Below are positions 27,657-43,346 of a DNA stretch of 64,000 nucleotides, piece after piece. The stretch is taken from positions 4,193,501-4,257,500 of the forward strand of contig NC_092030.1 of the NCBI RefSeq assembly GCF_042242105.1, given 5' to 3'. The number at the start of each line of letters is the position of its first letter. Position 1 is the stretch's first letter. Under the pieces are notes generated by a model, which did no database searches, was not told the origin of the DNA, and worked only from the letters and a program-made list of their open reading frames with translations. A program made the position numbers and the translations under genes. Source of the stretch: Pempheris klunzingeri. Taxonomy: Eukaryota; Chordata; Actinopteri; Acropomatiformes; Pempheridae.

Positions 27657-30489
27657 ATGTCTCTCCCGCTGTCAGTGCTGATATTTGCCATCGTCCAGCT
27701 GTGTATGGCAGATCAGCCTGTGGAGGAAGTCATCACAACAAGTAAGTACTGATACGGATGAGAAATATGTGTACATGGACCTGGATAAAAAGAGGCAAGC
27801 TAGATTAAGGAATGTTAAGACAGAGGATAAACTGACTGTGTTTCTGTAGGGGAACAGACTTTTTCATATCACTTTCAAAAAGTGGTAATGAAAGTGATTG
27901 ATTGAGTCTTTACCTAAAAAAACCATCAAGAAACAGACTCATCACAAAAGCTACAAACACATTAATAACATGAGATTCATTTAATGGGCAGCGAATTTTC
28001 CCCAAAGCAGATTTGGACTGAGAGGATATGTATCTTTAGTTCCAGCTGCTTATCATACTGTCCTGATGTCATTACGTGACTTAATCAATATCAAATGTCA
28101 ACTAGCTACAGAGATAAAAAGCTAGGAACAGAAAAGTAAATGGTAAATGCACCGTACTTCTGTAGAGCCAACCAGCACATAAAAAAGGTGACAGAGGGCC
28201 GGTTGTATGGTTGAAAGGACAGCAGCAAACTGTAAGCATAAACTGCGTGCCTGTGTGATGCAATGGCAAAATAAGTTGTTCATTTATGTAGGCTGCTCAG
28301 CCTGTAGACGGTGACTCTCTACCGCTGTCTGGTCGGGTAGAGTGAGTCAGGAAGTTTGGCTTAGCTGGCAGTCAGACAGTCGTCATTGGTCAGATGCTAT
28401 TTCATTTGGCAGAATGGAGTTCGGTTTGGGAATGAAAAATTACTTGTCGGGGCGGCTCAGTGCCCATTCACCAAATTTCTCCGATATTAGTGGCCTCTGT
28501 TGGTGAAATGGATTAACTGTGAGTTAACTGTGACTAGCTGGCTCTGATTTGTCCATTGCATTTACTGTCAATGCTCAACGCATAAAAGCAGTACAGTAGC
28601 AAACTGTATGTTCGATTCCAAGTATATATGTAAACATACAGCATATTTTAGTGCCACAGGGAAAAAACGTTATAGCCTTCATAGGCAGGCTGCAACACTA
28701 AACAGAAATTATAAATGTACTCTTGATATATTAAAAAGTGCAAATGATAGGAGCTGCAACAGCAATCGAAAAGACGGTGTTGGTTTTACTATTTACAGAC
28801 ACATTTTACATAATGGTGTCATTGTTGATCCTACATTATTTGTTTTCTGAATCTTCATAACGTGCCTTTAAAGAGCAATCTTAAATCTGATATGGAGGGA
28901 GAGCCTGGGTGTTGTCTGTTACACCTTGATCATGGCTTTGATGTATTGTTGGACTACAACGCACCATCCACACCTAATTCAGCTAAGAAAGGTTCCTCAG
29001 CCAATGCTTCATTGTCATTTGACATCCACCTGAAACTAAACTGAAATCAATTTAGATGCATGCTCTAATTATTTGCATGAGAAAGTAAACAATGAGCCGT
29101 GCTACTTAGCATTAAATTTGTTAACTTGATGGCGTCACTAACATTAGAATAATTCATCCTGGATAATAATAATTGACATCCCAAGAGCTACATCACTATT
29201 GGTGTGGCTAAAAAATGTTACAACTGCATAAAACAAAACCATAAATACAACAACAAGACCAGCATCATTTTGATTGGCTGGGCCACCCGAGGTACAAGAG
29301 CTGCAACTGTTACCTCTAGATTCTCCTTCTCTTTTCCTGAGAAAACCTGCTTTATATTCTTGGCCTGATGATTGAGGCTTGGTTTGGCAGTGTAAAACAA
29401 GCATTAGCGTGAAATTGGCCGAATCCAGTGATTGGTGGTCTTATAGTTTCCAAGTCCTTGACTGATGTTCTGGACCAAAGCAACACATTTTCAGTGAAGA
29501 AAAAGCCCAAACAGAATAAAAAGCCCAAAGGGAACATTCATAATCATAACACTTAATAGTTGACTGATGTGTATGTGTATGTAGGAGTGCAGCTGGAGTC
29601 AGTGTATGGGTGCATTTGTCCAAAAATGGTTAAGTTCGTGGAAAGTGTGGATTTCAGTTTTTCCTTCTGTGCTACTTAAAAGGTCTGTTGTTTTCCTGAC
29701 AACATAGAGTACATTTCACTTAATGGTTCTTTGCCCATCAATAACCATCACGCAATTATGTGAAATTTACCATGTATCTTGTGTTTAATTTGCTCAAAGA
29801 AAAAGTGCCTCTCCTGGGTGGCTGGTTTGAGAGGAATCCAGAGTCAGTTGAGGTTCAGGAGGCAGCTAGATATGCTGTGAAGATGTTCAACACAAACTCC
29901 AAGAGCAAGAAGATGTTCAAACTGGTCTCCATCACTGCTGCTCAGACTCAGGTTAGATTTCATCTTTCGGAAAACTCACAGGCAGCACACCTCGTCACCG
30001 CTGTGCAATGCTGTTATAGTGTCACAACGTCTGATAGCCCTGTCCTCTGTCCACTCATCGAATTAGGTGACCAGTATGATCAACTTCAAGATCGACGCAA
30101 TCTTGGGAAAAACCAAGTGTCTCAAGACTGAAAACCATGACCTGAACAGCTGCAGTCTTGAGAGAAAGGTACAGAAGTTATGTTCAACTCAGCATAATTC
30201 TTTATTCCACCTGTGTAAATATAAGGCCTCATCCAGCGTTAGCTCCATGAGTTGCACTCAACATTTACACTGCATTCATCCCTTTCTGTCTCATATTTGT
30301 TCACGATACAAAGGCTGAAAATGACCTGTTGCCGTTTACAGTTCGTTAGAGTTCCCAATTCCTGTATAACTGTTATTCTTTCCCCCTCCGCAGCATGTGA
30401 AGTGCCACTTTGAGGTGTCTTTCAACCCCCGCAACAACAAACACGAGCTGCAGGAACACAAGTGCAGAAAGCTGCAGGAGAAGCCTTAA
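27657..30489 (+). CDS. Secreted type-2 cystatin-like protein with divergent inhibitory loops
   Basis: Four coding exons are read at 27657-27741, 29800-29951, 30067-30168 and 30394-30489, giving 144 residues with GT-AG junctions and consistent phase. Residues 1-18 form a signal peptide ([18 protein letters not shown]). The mature protein has the N-terminal Gly-Gly (LLGGW, residues 33-37), the helix (RYAVKMFN) and the four type-2 cystatin cysteines (97, 108, 117, 137). Family members normally inhibit papain-like cysteine proteases outside cells. In this one the first hairpin loop, usually QxVxG, reads QVTSM (79-83), and the second loop, usually Pro-Trp, reads NPRN (124-127). Papain-type inhibition is therefore doubtful. 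A separate signal-peptide exon gives four exons rather than the three usual in mammalian type-2 genes, with the intron still cutting inside the QxVxG loop. It converges on the astacin relic. Naming beyond 'cystatin-like' is not safe. Confidence 0.85.
28139..28175 (-). repeat. Short remnant resembling the SINE tail
   Basis: 'aaatggtaaatgcaccg' followed by 'tgtagagcc' resembles, in reverse orientation, the tail of the SINE-like element at 52018-52269. It lies in intron 1 of the cystatin-like gene. Very short and degenerate. Confidence 0.35.
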
Positions 30490-30580
30490 GTTTTCAATAG
30501 GCTGAACTTTTTATATTTTATCTCTATAACTTTAACTAGCTTATTACATTTTGATATGGTGTTGATGTTTTTTTTTTCTG

Positions 30581-30586
30581 AATAAA
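30581..30586 (+). terminator. Polyadenylation signal AATAAA of the cystatin-like gene
   Basis: A canonical AATAAA lies 92 bp after the TAA stop of the cystatin-like gene, downstream of a T-rich stretch. A second AATAAA at about 30655 could serve as an alternative. Confidence 0.7.
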
Positions 30587-31321
30587 TGTTTTGCAGCTGA
30601 TTTTAAGTGGTAGATTTGTGGTTTGGTGTAGCTCATAACACTGATCATGGTCTCAATAAAATTTGTTTAGAAAAGGTGACCAAGAGTATATTTTTGTTGC
30701 CATAATACCATAATAATCACAATTATTATCTGTGTTATTATTCATGTCATGCTTTTCTGTACTGTCTGTGCAAAGAGAACAAAAATAGTCACTTACACTT
30801 TTATATCATGGCTTCAGGATCTTTGGCTCACATGCCAAGAAGGAAGGGATCTGCAAAACCCATGCAGGGCTAAAAATGAAATATTAATTCTCCAGTTTTC
30901 AATGTTTCTACTTCGCCGATGGATTGAATGACAATGTGTAACGTGAAAGGCGTTGCTTGTAGTGTTGAAGGCACATAGAATCATCACCCAACTCTTTTTA
31001 GACTAAAAGTAGACTCACTACTGTATGGCTTACATTGGCCAGGCAACTTCAAATGAATACTAACATTACCCTGTGATTGCTGGACGTGTACACTGGCAGC
31101 TGTTTGCTACTATTTTACTACTTCACTGTGTGCTGCTTTAACAGCAATAATATATCAGTATTGCTTTGATAACTTGTTGTGATGCCCCTAAGTGGCCAAA
31201 ATAGATGATAAATTAATAATACAGATTTAAATGGTTTGCAGGACACTGACAATATGAAAAGACAAATGAACTAAATAGTGTCTCACTAACAGTAGTTCTA
31301 ATAATGACATGGAGATGTTAC

Positions 31322-32903
31322 CTCCCGTAATTCATGACAGAGGAATAGTCGTAGTTGTTGGTGTCCATCTTGTGAAAGTTGAAGACACATGTTAGGAATT
31401 TCCTGGCACAGGGATTAGAAATTTCTCATGTGCCTCTAGGGTGAACTGAGAAAAGGGTAACAGCTCCAGCAACACCTCTAGCATGAAGAACACCTTTACA
31501 CCAATACAATACAGTGAAGATGTTCCTTACACTTAAAGTGTTGCAGGAGTTTCGATCCTTTCAAAAAGTTACATCACAATAAAACAAAGTTTAATTACAT
31601 GCCTTTCAGTCTCATAAGTGTCATAAGTCTCAGCTGTTCTCAGTGTTCTCAGCTCCATAAATGATACAAAAAATAAAAACTTTCTAATTAAATATCAGTT
31701 ATTCAATTCATAGGTCAGAACTTCATATTTTGTGAGCAAGTGTGCCGCTGCATTTTGACTTAGATCTCACCTGCTGGGATGTTCTTCCAGTTGATCCTGA
31801 CATACTGGTCCCTGTCACCTCTAGTGTTCTCATGGTGGAAGCCAAGTGCACGGAGCAGCTCATGCTGAATGATCCCGTGATCAAGGCAGCCATACACAGA
31901 CAGAGAAACTCCCTGCCGCCCTCCATCTTTTCCAACAGAGGACCAACACCTACAGCGCAGTAAAACACAGATTTGACAGAGACAGGTTTGGTGTATATGT
32001 CACACTGACATGCACAAATTCATGCTTGGACTACGGTGATTGGCACAGATATAAGTGAGCGGGTGAGGATACAGAATTGACATTTTCCCTGGATTCATCA
32101 AGTGTACCTTTATTTGCCTCCAGAACCTTTGTAGTTATGTCTAAACAGTAAGGCTCCTTGGCCCTCACACCTAAAATGAGATGATTCGGTTACCAAACAT
32201 GGAGAGCTATTGTGTGATAACATGTGTTGAACATCTGTGGTGAGAAAAATCAGGTACCTTCCTCATGTGGTCGCACCTGCAGACACAAAGTAACATTACA
32301 ACTAACATACTGCCGTGAGAACGCAGTGTTTGACGTAAGTCAATTTAAGACTATTCTATATGTTCTTAATGCATTGGAGTATTGTTTATTATATTAGTAG
32401 ACCCACATTTATTTGTTGTATTAGACAGCTCAGGATCAAAAACTTTTCATTATTACTTTGATCGTGAGCTCATTGTGCGGTTTATTTGCCATCTAATGCC
32501 ATGTCATGCCATGTACATCAATCTTTGTGTGCTGATAATTCATTCATGCCTCCAGTCAAAAGAAAACAAGTAATACGTAATGTGTTAGTCTGAAAAACAC
32601 ACATTGCTATCAGCACATTTTTAGGAGATGTCGTACTGCCGGTCGCTGGTAGTTATTAGAATCACTAAAGCAGGTCAACGGGCTCATAAGGCCATAAATG
32701 GCCATTTAGGAGGTTTTTCTTCAAATAGGGGAGAATGACTGCAGCTCATTGTTTTCACTGCAGTTTGTCAAGATGTCATCAGCTGTTTCACTTATTCCCT
32801 TTCTTTTAATGTGTCGTTGTGGCAAATGTCTTACCCGGGAATTGTCTTGAGCTGAAAGGCCGAGCAGCAGGGCCAGGACAGCAGAGAGAAGACCCAGGTT
32901 CAT
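31322..32903 (-). pseudogene. Degenerate astacin-family metalloprotease gene
   Basis: Five pieces of an astacin (six-cysteine/nephrosin-like) gene lie in order on the minus strand. Exon 1, 32835-32903, encodes a signal peptide (MNLGLLSAVLALLLGLSAQ). Exon 2, 32258-32276, is 19 nt (VRPHEE). Exon 3, 32108-32170, holds the propeptide motif LDITTKVLEANK. These three join in frame. Next is 31771-31949 with the zinc-site region, and 31322-31402 with YDYSSVMNYG. Missing are the exon with the N-terminal half of the catalytic domain (only 158 bp separate exon 3 from the zinc exon, and nothing astacin-like is in it) and the last exon. The zinc motif HExxHxxGxxH reads HELLRALGFHH, so the second His ligand is Arg; the Met-turn reads MNY instead of MHY. 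The last two pieces do not share phase at the best acceptor. Exon 3 to the zinc exon is also out of phase. An assembly gap could mimic the exon loss, but not the ligand change. Confidence 0.75.
31771..31949 (-). pseudogene. Zinc-site exon of the astacin relic
   Basis: The frame reads CWSSVGKDGGRQGVSLSVYG, then CLDHGIIQHELLRALGFHHE, then NTRGDRDQYVRINWKNIPA, closely matching the astacin core. It lies between an acceptor (ctgtag) and a donor (gtgaga). The triad positions are His, Arg and His where the family has three zinc-binding histidines. CGT for Arg is one change away from CAT or two from CAC. The downstream Glu (HHE) and RDxxVxINW are kept, so loss looks recent or the fold is still selected without catalysis. 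Confidence 0.8.
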
Positions 32904-32990
32904 CCTCCTTGCATTGAAGATCATTTGAATGGAGAAGCTTGGGAAGATTGTTTCTGTCCAGCAGTGATAACAACAAAGGTTGCAGTGTTG

Positions 32991-32998
32991 CTTTTATA
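32991..32998 (-). promoter_or_regulatory. TATA box upstream of the astacin relic
   Basis: The minus strand reads TGTATAAAAGCAAC. Its distance to the first methionine codons (32924 and 32903) allows a leader of about 40-60 nt, so the core promoter appears intact although the gene body is not. Confidence 0.6.
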
Positions 32999-33612
32999 CA
33001 GCTGAAAAGGGAGGAACTGTAAATAGGCTTACTGCAAAGGCAATACGTTGGCCCTTAAACAAATGTTTTAGAAAACAAAATGAGAATGAGCTTCTCAGGG
33101 TTTTTTTTTTTTATTTATAAAAAATCATTTTAATACATTAATTGTAAATAAATGTGAAAATTATTTTTCATATAGTTTTCATTTTACAGCCTAGCCGACA
33201 TGGAGAAATCTAATCTTCTTAGTGTTTCAGTAAAAGTCAAAATCAATGCAATATCACAGGGACTGAATATTGTTTGGAGAAATGGCCGACCCATCTAACA
33301 TCTGCCAATCGTCTCCACATCAGTGAAGCCATGCCATGCCACACTCTTTCCATTTCTAAAAAGCACACTAGTTTGGGCTCCTTGGCGGTCATCACATGGA
33401 AACTCTACCCTTCAATAAAACAACCAGCTGCCATTTATTCCCTATTGGTCATTCATCATGTCAGAGGAAAATTACACTCAGTGCTGGTTAATATGAGGCT
33501 GTCTGGTGGGCTGGCAAGCACTCAAAAGTCTTTGCCACTACGCAGCAGAGGCAGCACTGCTCACTCTGCACTATATTACAATTTAAGTGTTTTCCACTTG
33601 TAAACAGCCCTG

Positions 33613-33616
<4 letters not shown>

Positions 33617-33646
<30 letters not shown>
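33617..33646. repeat. CA dinucleotide microsatellite
   Basis: CA run of about 30 bp between the astacin relic and rassf6. The surrounding stretch, about 33000-34250, shows no gene. Confidence 0.9.
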
Positions 33647-33648
<2 letters not shown>

Positions 33649-34257
33649 TATGTATATGTGTCTGTCTATGTATATGTATACCTTGTGCACCTTCATACAT
33701 ACAAATTTCTCCTTTTATTTGCTTTAGATTGGAAAACTCGTGCTTTTCCCTACAGTCAACCTGACATACTGTATTTGGATCTTTGGAACAAATTTGGGCT
33801 GCAGAAAGGTGGGAACACACTGGGCACAAAGGGAAAGAACCTAAAGGCATAACTACCCAAGTTGGTAGTCAACCAAATCATTTTTCAATTCTAATTATAT
33901 TCATTCATACATTTGTTTATGCACAGGTCAATTCACGAAGTATGACTGACCTGTGAAATCCAGTGGTATAGTCCACAAACAGAAAGCTCAAAACATGAGA
34001 GGTCATGCTGGTCCCACAATTTGCATTTATTAATTAACACACAACACAGATTTACAGTTATGTACAGCAGTGTCTTGCAATTTAATCTGGTACTTATTCA
34101 ACAGACTCAAAAAATGAAACAAAAAAAAAAAACAATAAAAAAGTGAATCTGTTTGCAGTCCCGTGTATTTTGTTACCTCTTTGTTTTTTATCTGTAATGA
34201 CATGAGCATGTGCTATTTCTCATCTTTTGTGTTTCACATCCAAAGTCCTTTTATGTC

Positions 34258-34263
34258 TTTATT
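34258..34263 (-). terminator. Polyadenylation signal of rassf6
   Basis: Read on the minus strand this is AATAAA, 89 nt after the rassf6 stop codon. Another AATAAA (34025-34030) lies further downstream. Confidence 0.6.
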
Positions 34264-34351
34264 AAAAAAAAGAAAAGAAATGAAGATGTTATAAAAAATG
34301 TGGAGTTCTCCACTGCTACTCTTTCGTGGTGGTTTAAACGTGATGCTGTCG

Positions 34352-37659
<3,308 letters not shown>

Positions 37660-37689
37660 TCATCTGATTTTGCCAGCTGCTGCAGAGAG

Positions 37690-38040
37690 GACAACAAATG
37701 ACGAAACCATTCATGGCAGCAGCTGCGGTATTCACACCGTAAACATGAGTAAATCCTGAGCTTGACGCAGGAGACAAACAGCACAGGCTGCACACGTGTT
37801 GAACGCTACTTGAGCGAGCGGGTTACAGTTGTACATGTTCCTAAACAAAGACACCTGACCAGCATTAAGTCCACACGGAGCAGAGAATTTCACAGAAAAT
37901 GAACTACGCTGCACTTGCACAACCAGCACAGTGTCTCTGCTTCCAAAAATAAACAATAGAATTAGAGTCTTACCTTCTCTAACATGGCAAATCAGACCCT
38001 TCTTATTGCCACTCTGTCTTTGTCTAAGTCTTTCTTCGTT
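37690..38040 (-). other. Probable non-coding first exon and leader splice sites of rassf6
   Basis: A strong acceptor on the minus strand (tcctctctgcag, near 37685) precedes the coding start, and a strong donor (GAGAAG followed by gtaaga, exon edge at 37974) lies about 290 nt upstream. Together they suggest an untranslated first exon above about 37974. The transcription start is not determinable by eye. Confidence 0.4.
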
Positions 38041-39068
38041 CTGTGCTTTAAATATCACTTTCCTCTCTCCCTCTCTGAAGTTTTTGTGTTATATTTATCT
38101 CTCTCTCTCTCTCTCTCTCTGTCCCTGTGCCTTTACTCTTTCACTTTCTTTTTTTTTGTGCTTGCCTCCAAGAGATTTAATAACAGTACTCCACCCAGTA
38201 ACCAGTGATGACAGTGTAGGCCCAGCCATTTGTTTATTCTTTGGTTGGAGACACTGAAGCCTGTGAACACAGTTTGTTGGAATATCCACGTTGCTTCTCT
38301 TTTTTTAAAATTCATCCCTTCTCTTTTTTCTTTTTCCCTTTCTTCTGTCCCTGTGAATGGCTGTCTGACAGAAGCAGCCTGTTCTGTTTGCCCCTTTCTT
38401 CCATTCTTTCGACCTCTTTCTCTGTCTCAGCCTGTTAACAAATATCTCAGGTATTCAGCAGTTGTCATCCCAGCGACTCTACCACTCCCTGTTCTGACTG
38501 GCAGTTCACTCTTTTTTAAAAGGGTGAACCAGTTTACACTAGCAAGAGCAAAATTTAAAGGTGTAGTACACAACTTCCCATGCAATGTTTATGGGAAAGT
38601 GAAGGGAATCAATCAACGTAAAACTAACATGTCTGTGCTGATTTCTTTCAAAATCCACAAAACACATTTACTGTCCGTAGACAATCTGGATCTGTGTGAA
38701 TGTATCATATATGCTTTGTCTCACCAATAAACATAAAATACAGAAGCGCCTACAAGAAAAAGGCAAATAAATATCTTAAGAGTGTATGCTATCACTTCTG
38801 AAATAAGTACTCAGGAGTGTTTAACATACAATGCCAGCAGTGAACAGGTCATGGCGACAAAGATGGAGCACAGTGAAGATTTACTTGAGCAAAACAAACC
38901 AATGAAAGCAGCAAGAGAAAGAAGAGCAAGTTAAATGTATGTCAGAGTCAGGCATCAACCACTATGCTACTGTACAAGGAGCTGCTGTGGTATTTGTTCA
39001 TGTTTACTTCCTGCTTACCTGAAGGAGATGAAGGCAATTCATAAATCAAACATAACATAAAATCAAAA

Positions 39069-39108
39069 ACAAACATAAATCAAGGATTTATCAAGGATTT
39101 ATGTTTGT
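39069..39108. repeat. Perfect 13-bp inverted repeat, 14-nt loop
   Basis: ACAAACATAAATC and GATTTATGTTTGT are exact reverse complements around AAGGATTTATCAAG. The segment AAGGATTTAT also occurs as a direct repeat. It may be a fold-back element or chance in AT-rich DNA. Confidence 0.7.
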
Positions 39109-41239
39109 CCCTGTACAAATCATATAATGAATATAATAAAGGCAGAGTAATGAGTGTCATTTTAGGTAAGAATCTCTAACTTTGAGCTCTTTACTTAACT
39201 TGAGCTCTTCACTGTGTGTTCTTCAAGTCTCAACATGCAGGTTTTAAGGTCCTCTGGAGCAAATAAGTGTCTATATGTGTGTGTGTGATTTGTGAATCAC
39301 ATGCAAGCCAAAAGTCAAAGCAAAGCCAACGGCAAAGGAGAAGTACTGATAAATGTTCAACATTGTAAAGTCAACAATGCGTTAAGAGTCCATAAATCCA
39401 ACACCGGCGCTGGTCTGTTAGCTGCAGCAGTCTTTTAAACCTGACAGACCTGTCTTCAAAGGAAAACAACTGATCTAAGCCTGGAAGCCAAAGGAGCTTA
39501 CTGAAATCAGTGAAAAAATAGACCAGTCATGCAAAAACACAACACCTTGTTAAGGTCATGTATCATGGCCACGTCCCACTCTTCAGTAATCCATAGTGGA
39601 GTGTTCCACTTTTCTTCTAGTGAGGTATTGCCATAAGATTAATTTTGCAGTGGTGCCAGCTGCTGCTGGAGAAGAGTCAACATCAGTGAGTTAAAAGGAG
39701 CCCGAATGGTGGCAATGATGAGCAAAGCCAAAAGTCTACATCATGAGCCCACGAGACTTACTAGAAAACCAACGTTTTGGATGGACTAAAAGCTGAGAGA
39801 TTTTGATCTTCTTATATATTTACTCCTGGAGCAGAGGGTGTAGTGTTTGTACACAGTATAATACGAGCTTTTTTATTGTACTACTGTAAGCTGGAAAAAA
39901 AACGTAGCCAGCGGGAAAAAAGCCAAGGTACACCACGACACACCCAGTTTCTCCCTTTACTGCCTTCCTGTGTGTCATTCCATAGAGTCTCTCTGCCTTT
40001 ATTTCTAGCTCCACTCCTTTCTCCCTTTGCGCTGTATTATAGTATGTGACACATGCTCTTTCTCACCCTCATCACAGATTTGACTGACAGTGAACTATGT
40101 GATGTTAGAATGGTGCCCCCTGTTGGGTTCCGTTTAATTTGAATATAAAGTATAAAGTGTGTTAGACTGATTTTACATTATTCTCATCATGTATTTCTAT
40201 GGCTATTGTGTCTTTTAATACATTTGAGCAAATCCATAAATTCATTCATAATTGTTAATGAAAAGTTTGAATGCAAATGAAAGACACACAGTTGATGCAC
40301 TCATCTTTGAAGTTATGATTTTTGAATTGTGACATTAATACTTAATTCATGAAAAGAAGAGTGTAAAAAAGAATAACATAACACACAATACACTATTATA
40401 CTTGCTCACATATCCAACTATTCAGCACTACACTAAGTGACTTTTAGGAAATTCTGTGTTCATTCATTTTGTTGTTAGTTAAAAGGAGCACTGTTTTGTT
40501 CTTTTACCTCTAAACAGTAAAGCACACTTTAACAAACTGAAGCATAAAACAAAGATGATAAAACATACATTCACTCCTACCTGGCCAGTCTGTCAGTCTC
40601 CAAACAAATGAATCTGGTTCACTCCATGTTTGAGGTCTTGTACCTTATATGTGTGTGTGTGTGTGTGTTTGTGTGTGTGTTCATAGGTCCAGAGTACATG
40701 TGGTTGGAGGTGAACTTGTGTAGCAAGCTGCAGCAGCTGGTTAATTATTACAGGACACGTTGAGACAGTGTTGAGAGGGAGGGGCTGACTGACACCAGAT
40801 ATGACTCGCCTTCTTTGTCTGTGTGTGTCTGTGCCTAGAGAAAAAGAGAGAAAGAGAGAGAGAGAGAAGGCTAAACAGTGGATTTCCAGCTTGCTGTAAG
40901 CCAAATTTCAAGGCTTGCCTCATCAAAAGCTCTCCATGCTGACTAGAATATAAGAATAACATATGGATTACAGTTGTGTGTGTGTGTGTGTGTGTGTGTT
41001 GCAGCTACAGGTTCATACTGTAGAATAAAGAGAACAAAAAGGTTTCCTGAAGACAGACATCAAATGCAAATAGTAACTGGACTCCACAGTTATGACGCTG
41101 ATTGTCATTTGGAGAGTGAACACTTTGAAACCATAATAGGTGTTGCAAGCGATCCCTCAGGTGTGGTTAGGCAATATTTCAAAAGCATCATATCTGTTTC
41201 TGTTTCTGTTCCGGTTCTCTAATCTGTTTTAATCCAAAT

Positions 41240-41590
41240 CACATTGTGCAGCCGAGCGTCTTACAGATGTTAAAAACTGTTTATTTAACTCCAATAAATG
41301 AGAGGTTCTTATCATAAGTTCAGATGATTTCACACTGAGGGCCCTTCTCTTCAAACCTTAAGCCTCATTGCAGACATGTTGGTGTTGCACTTGATGAAAA
41401 GGATTTTGATCACCATGTGGACGTTTGTCCAGTTCTGCCTCCTACCTCTTCAGGACTCTCTTCAGGCAGTTTAATGTATTAATAACCCCTCATGATTGAC
41501 TGCTGGCTATATTTCTGACTTGCTGACCTAAGAAGCACGTTGAAACTTGTTGTTGAAAAGTGCTGTATAAGTAAAGCTATTATTAGTAAT
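41240..41590 (+). mobile_element. Degenerate LINE (non-LTR) 3' fragment
   Basis: The plus strand carries a broken frame resembling the end of a fish LINE reverse transcriptase (VGVALDEKDFDHHVD fits the 'LGVxFDxxxxFxxHV' block). It is followed by a tail ending in 'aaaagtgctgtataagtaaa' and 'gctattatt', the usual 3' tail type of these elements. Stops and deletions show it is dead. Confidence 0.55.
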
Positions 41591-43319
41591 GGTATAAAGA
41601 ACAGGAATGGGCTGATGTTTACAGCTTGATAAAGATAATTTGCTTTACCCTTTCTTCTCTGCAGGGACAAATATGTGCAGAGACATACTGCAATGGTTTG
41701 GTCATAATGATAAAATGTGTAATCTAACCACAGAGTACATTTTGTTTGTGCACTGCTCAGACCTGAAGCACAGGATTTGAAAGATCTGAAGTATGAACAT
41801 AACACATTTTTTTTTTTTACAAACAATTTGCACAAACAATTGTCATTAACAAGCATGTGTCCTGGTGCTGCTAAGATTGTCACTGTCACATGTGTATCAT
41901 AAGTGCCAAGTTCAACTGTTACGAGACAAATAATTGAATGTGAATGTATGTGCAAACACTTTGGGCAGAAGCTATTTAGCTCTAAGCTCCATGCCCACAC
42001 TATGGTCCATGGTGTATAAGTACAGCAAAAGAAAAGAATTTTTTCGTCTTTCCGGTCTCTCAAATACTTAAAACATCTTTTTAAGCGTATCTGCAAAACT
42101 GCAAAACAACATAGTTTACTGTTGATTGTAATGTAGAAGCAGTTAATGTCTTTGTCAGCAGAGGGAGTCAGAGCTTCGGTTCAAAAGCTGTTGTGAGAAT
42201 TAGACTGCTGAGTCAGCAGTCCCAGGCAAAGGATAGTACTGTAGTTTGACGGTGAAATGTTTTTTTTTCTTGTGGTCTGGTATTGGATGTGCTTGAAATA
42301 CTTCAGGGGTGTGTTGCCTTTATCAAAACAGCTAAAAATGCTGTTGAAAAAAGAAACTTACTCTTATTCCACCATGACGTGACCTTGCATGACAGCATCA
42401 CCTAGTGGTGTGCAAACAAATGTACTGAATAAAGACAGGAATATTAATGGGCCTTCAAAAGACACTTGGCAAGAGATTAAATTGCCTATAGCTTAGTCAC
42501 ATGACAAGACAAAATACAAAGTATCACATCACTTAAAGCCTCAATTTGTAGCACAAACTACAGTCACAACTACGTATCTTTAACTTTTATTAAGGCAACA
42601 GTTAAACCTTATTTTAAAAACTACTGGTTTTCTTCAACAACAATGTGCACAGCTATCTGTGCCTGCTGAGGGACTACAATAGTTGACTCCATCCCAAGCA
42701 GAATGGATAAGGAGCAAATGAACTGAAATGCCATTCCTTTCCTAAAATAAAACAGGACATACAGGCTGGCAGGCAACAGGTGGACACAAAGGCCTCCTGG
42801 ACTCTGGGTGTAGGTGTGTGTGTGTGTGAGTATGTGTGTGTGTGTATGTGTGTGCATACACTTGTTGGTACAGTAACAATATATAATGTGTGTGGGATGT
42901 TCTATAGTATGTGTTGTATGCTTTACATGCATTGTTGATAAAGGAAGGTAAACATGTTTGACTGGCAATCGATATAGGGTAAACTTTTGTATTACAGTCT
43001 GTTACAACTTGGACAAATGTTAGATACAAAAGGCATTTGGGATATATGACAACAAAAACATGTACAGTGTGTCGATGAAAAGTGAGTTTGTATTACAGTA
43101 ATGTTTCTGTTCTGTTGTAGCTCCACTGAAACATACGTGACTTATCTAAACGGACATGACCTTAAAGAGAGGAGCTTTGAATGCTGTGGTTTGATGAATT
43201 ACACTGTTGTTGATTACTGGGAACAAGGATGACTCCCCAGCACTGGTGCCTGTGGAGCTTTGAGTGGAGCTACAAAAAGTGACTGTCTATGAGGACAGCT
43301 AGCAGCTGCCACTGTCCAT

Positions 43320-43346
43320 CACACACACACACACACACACACACAC
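43320..43346. repeat. CA dinucleotide microsatellite
   Basis: CA run of about 27 bp, roughly 200 bp upstream of the musk start codon. Confidence 0.9.

Noticed and set aside
31723..31968. Minus-strand 81-residue frame starting MFYCAVGVG
   Set aside because: It is the shifted frame of the astacin zinc-site exon; the homologous frame is the one reading HELLRALGFHHE.
41479..42096. Minus-strand open frame of 205 residues
   Set aside because: It overlaps the tail of a LINE remnant at its C-terminal end, has no domain I recognise, an odd Cys/Leu/Phe-rich composition and no neighbouring exons; chance frame in AT-rich DNA.
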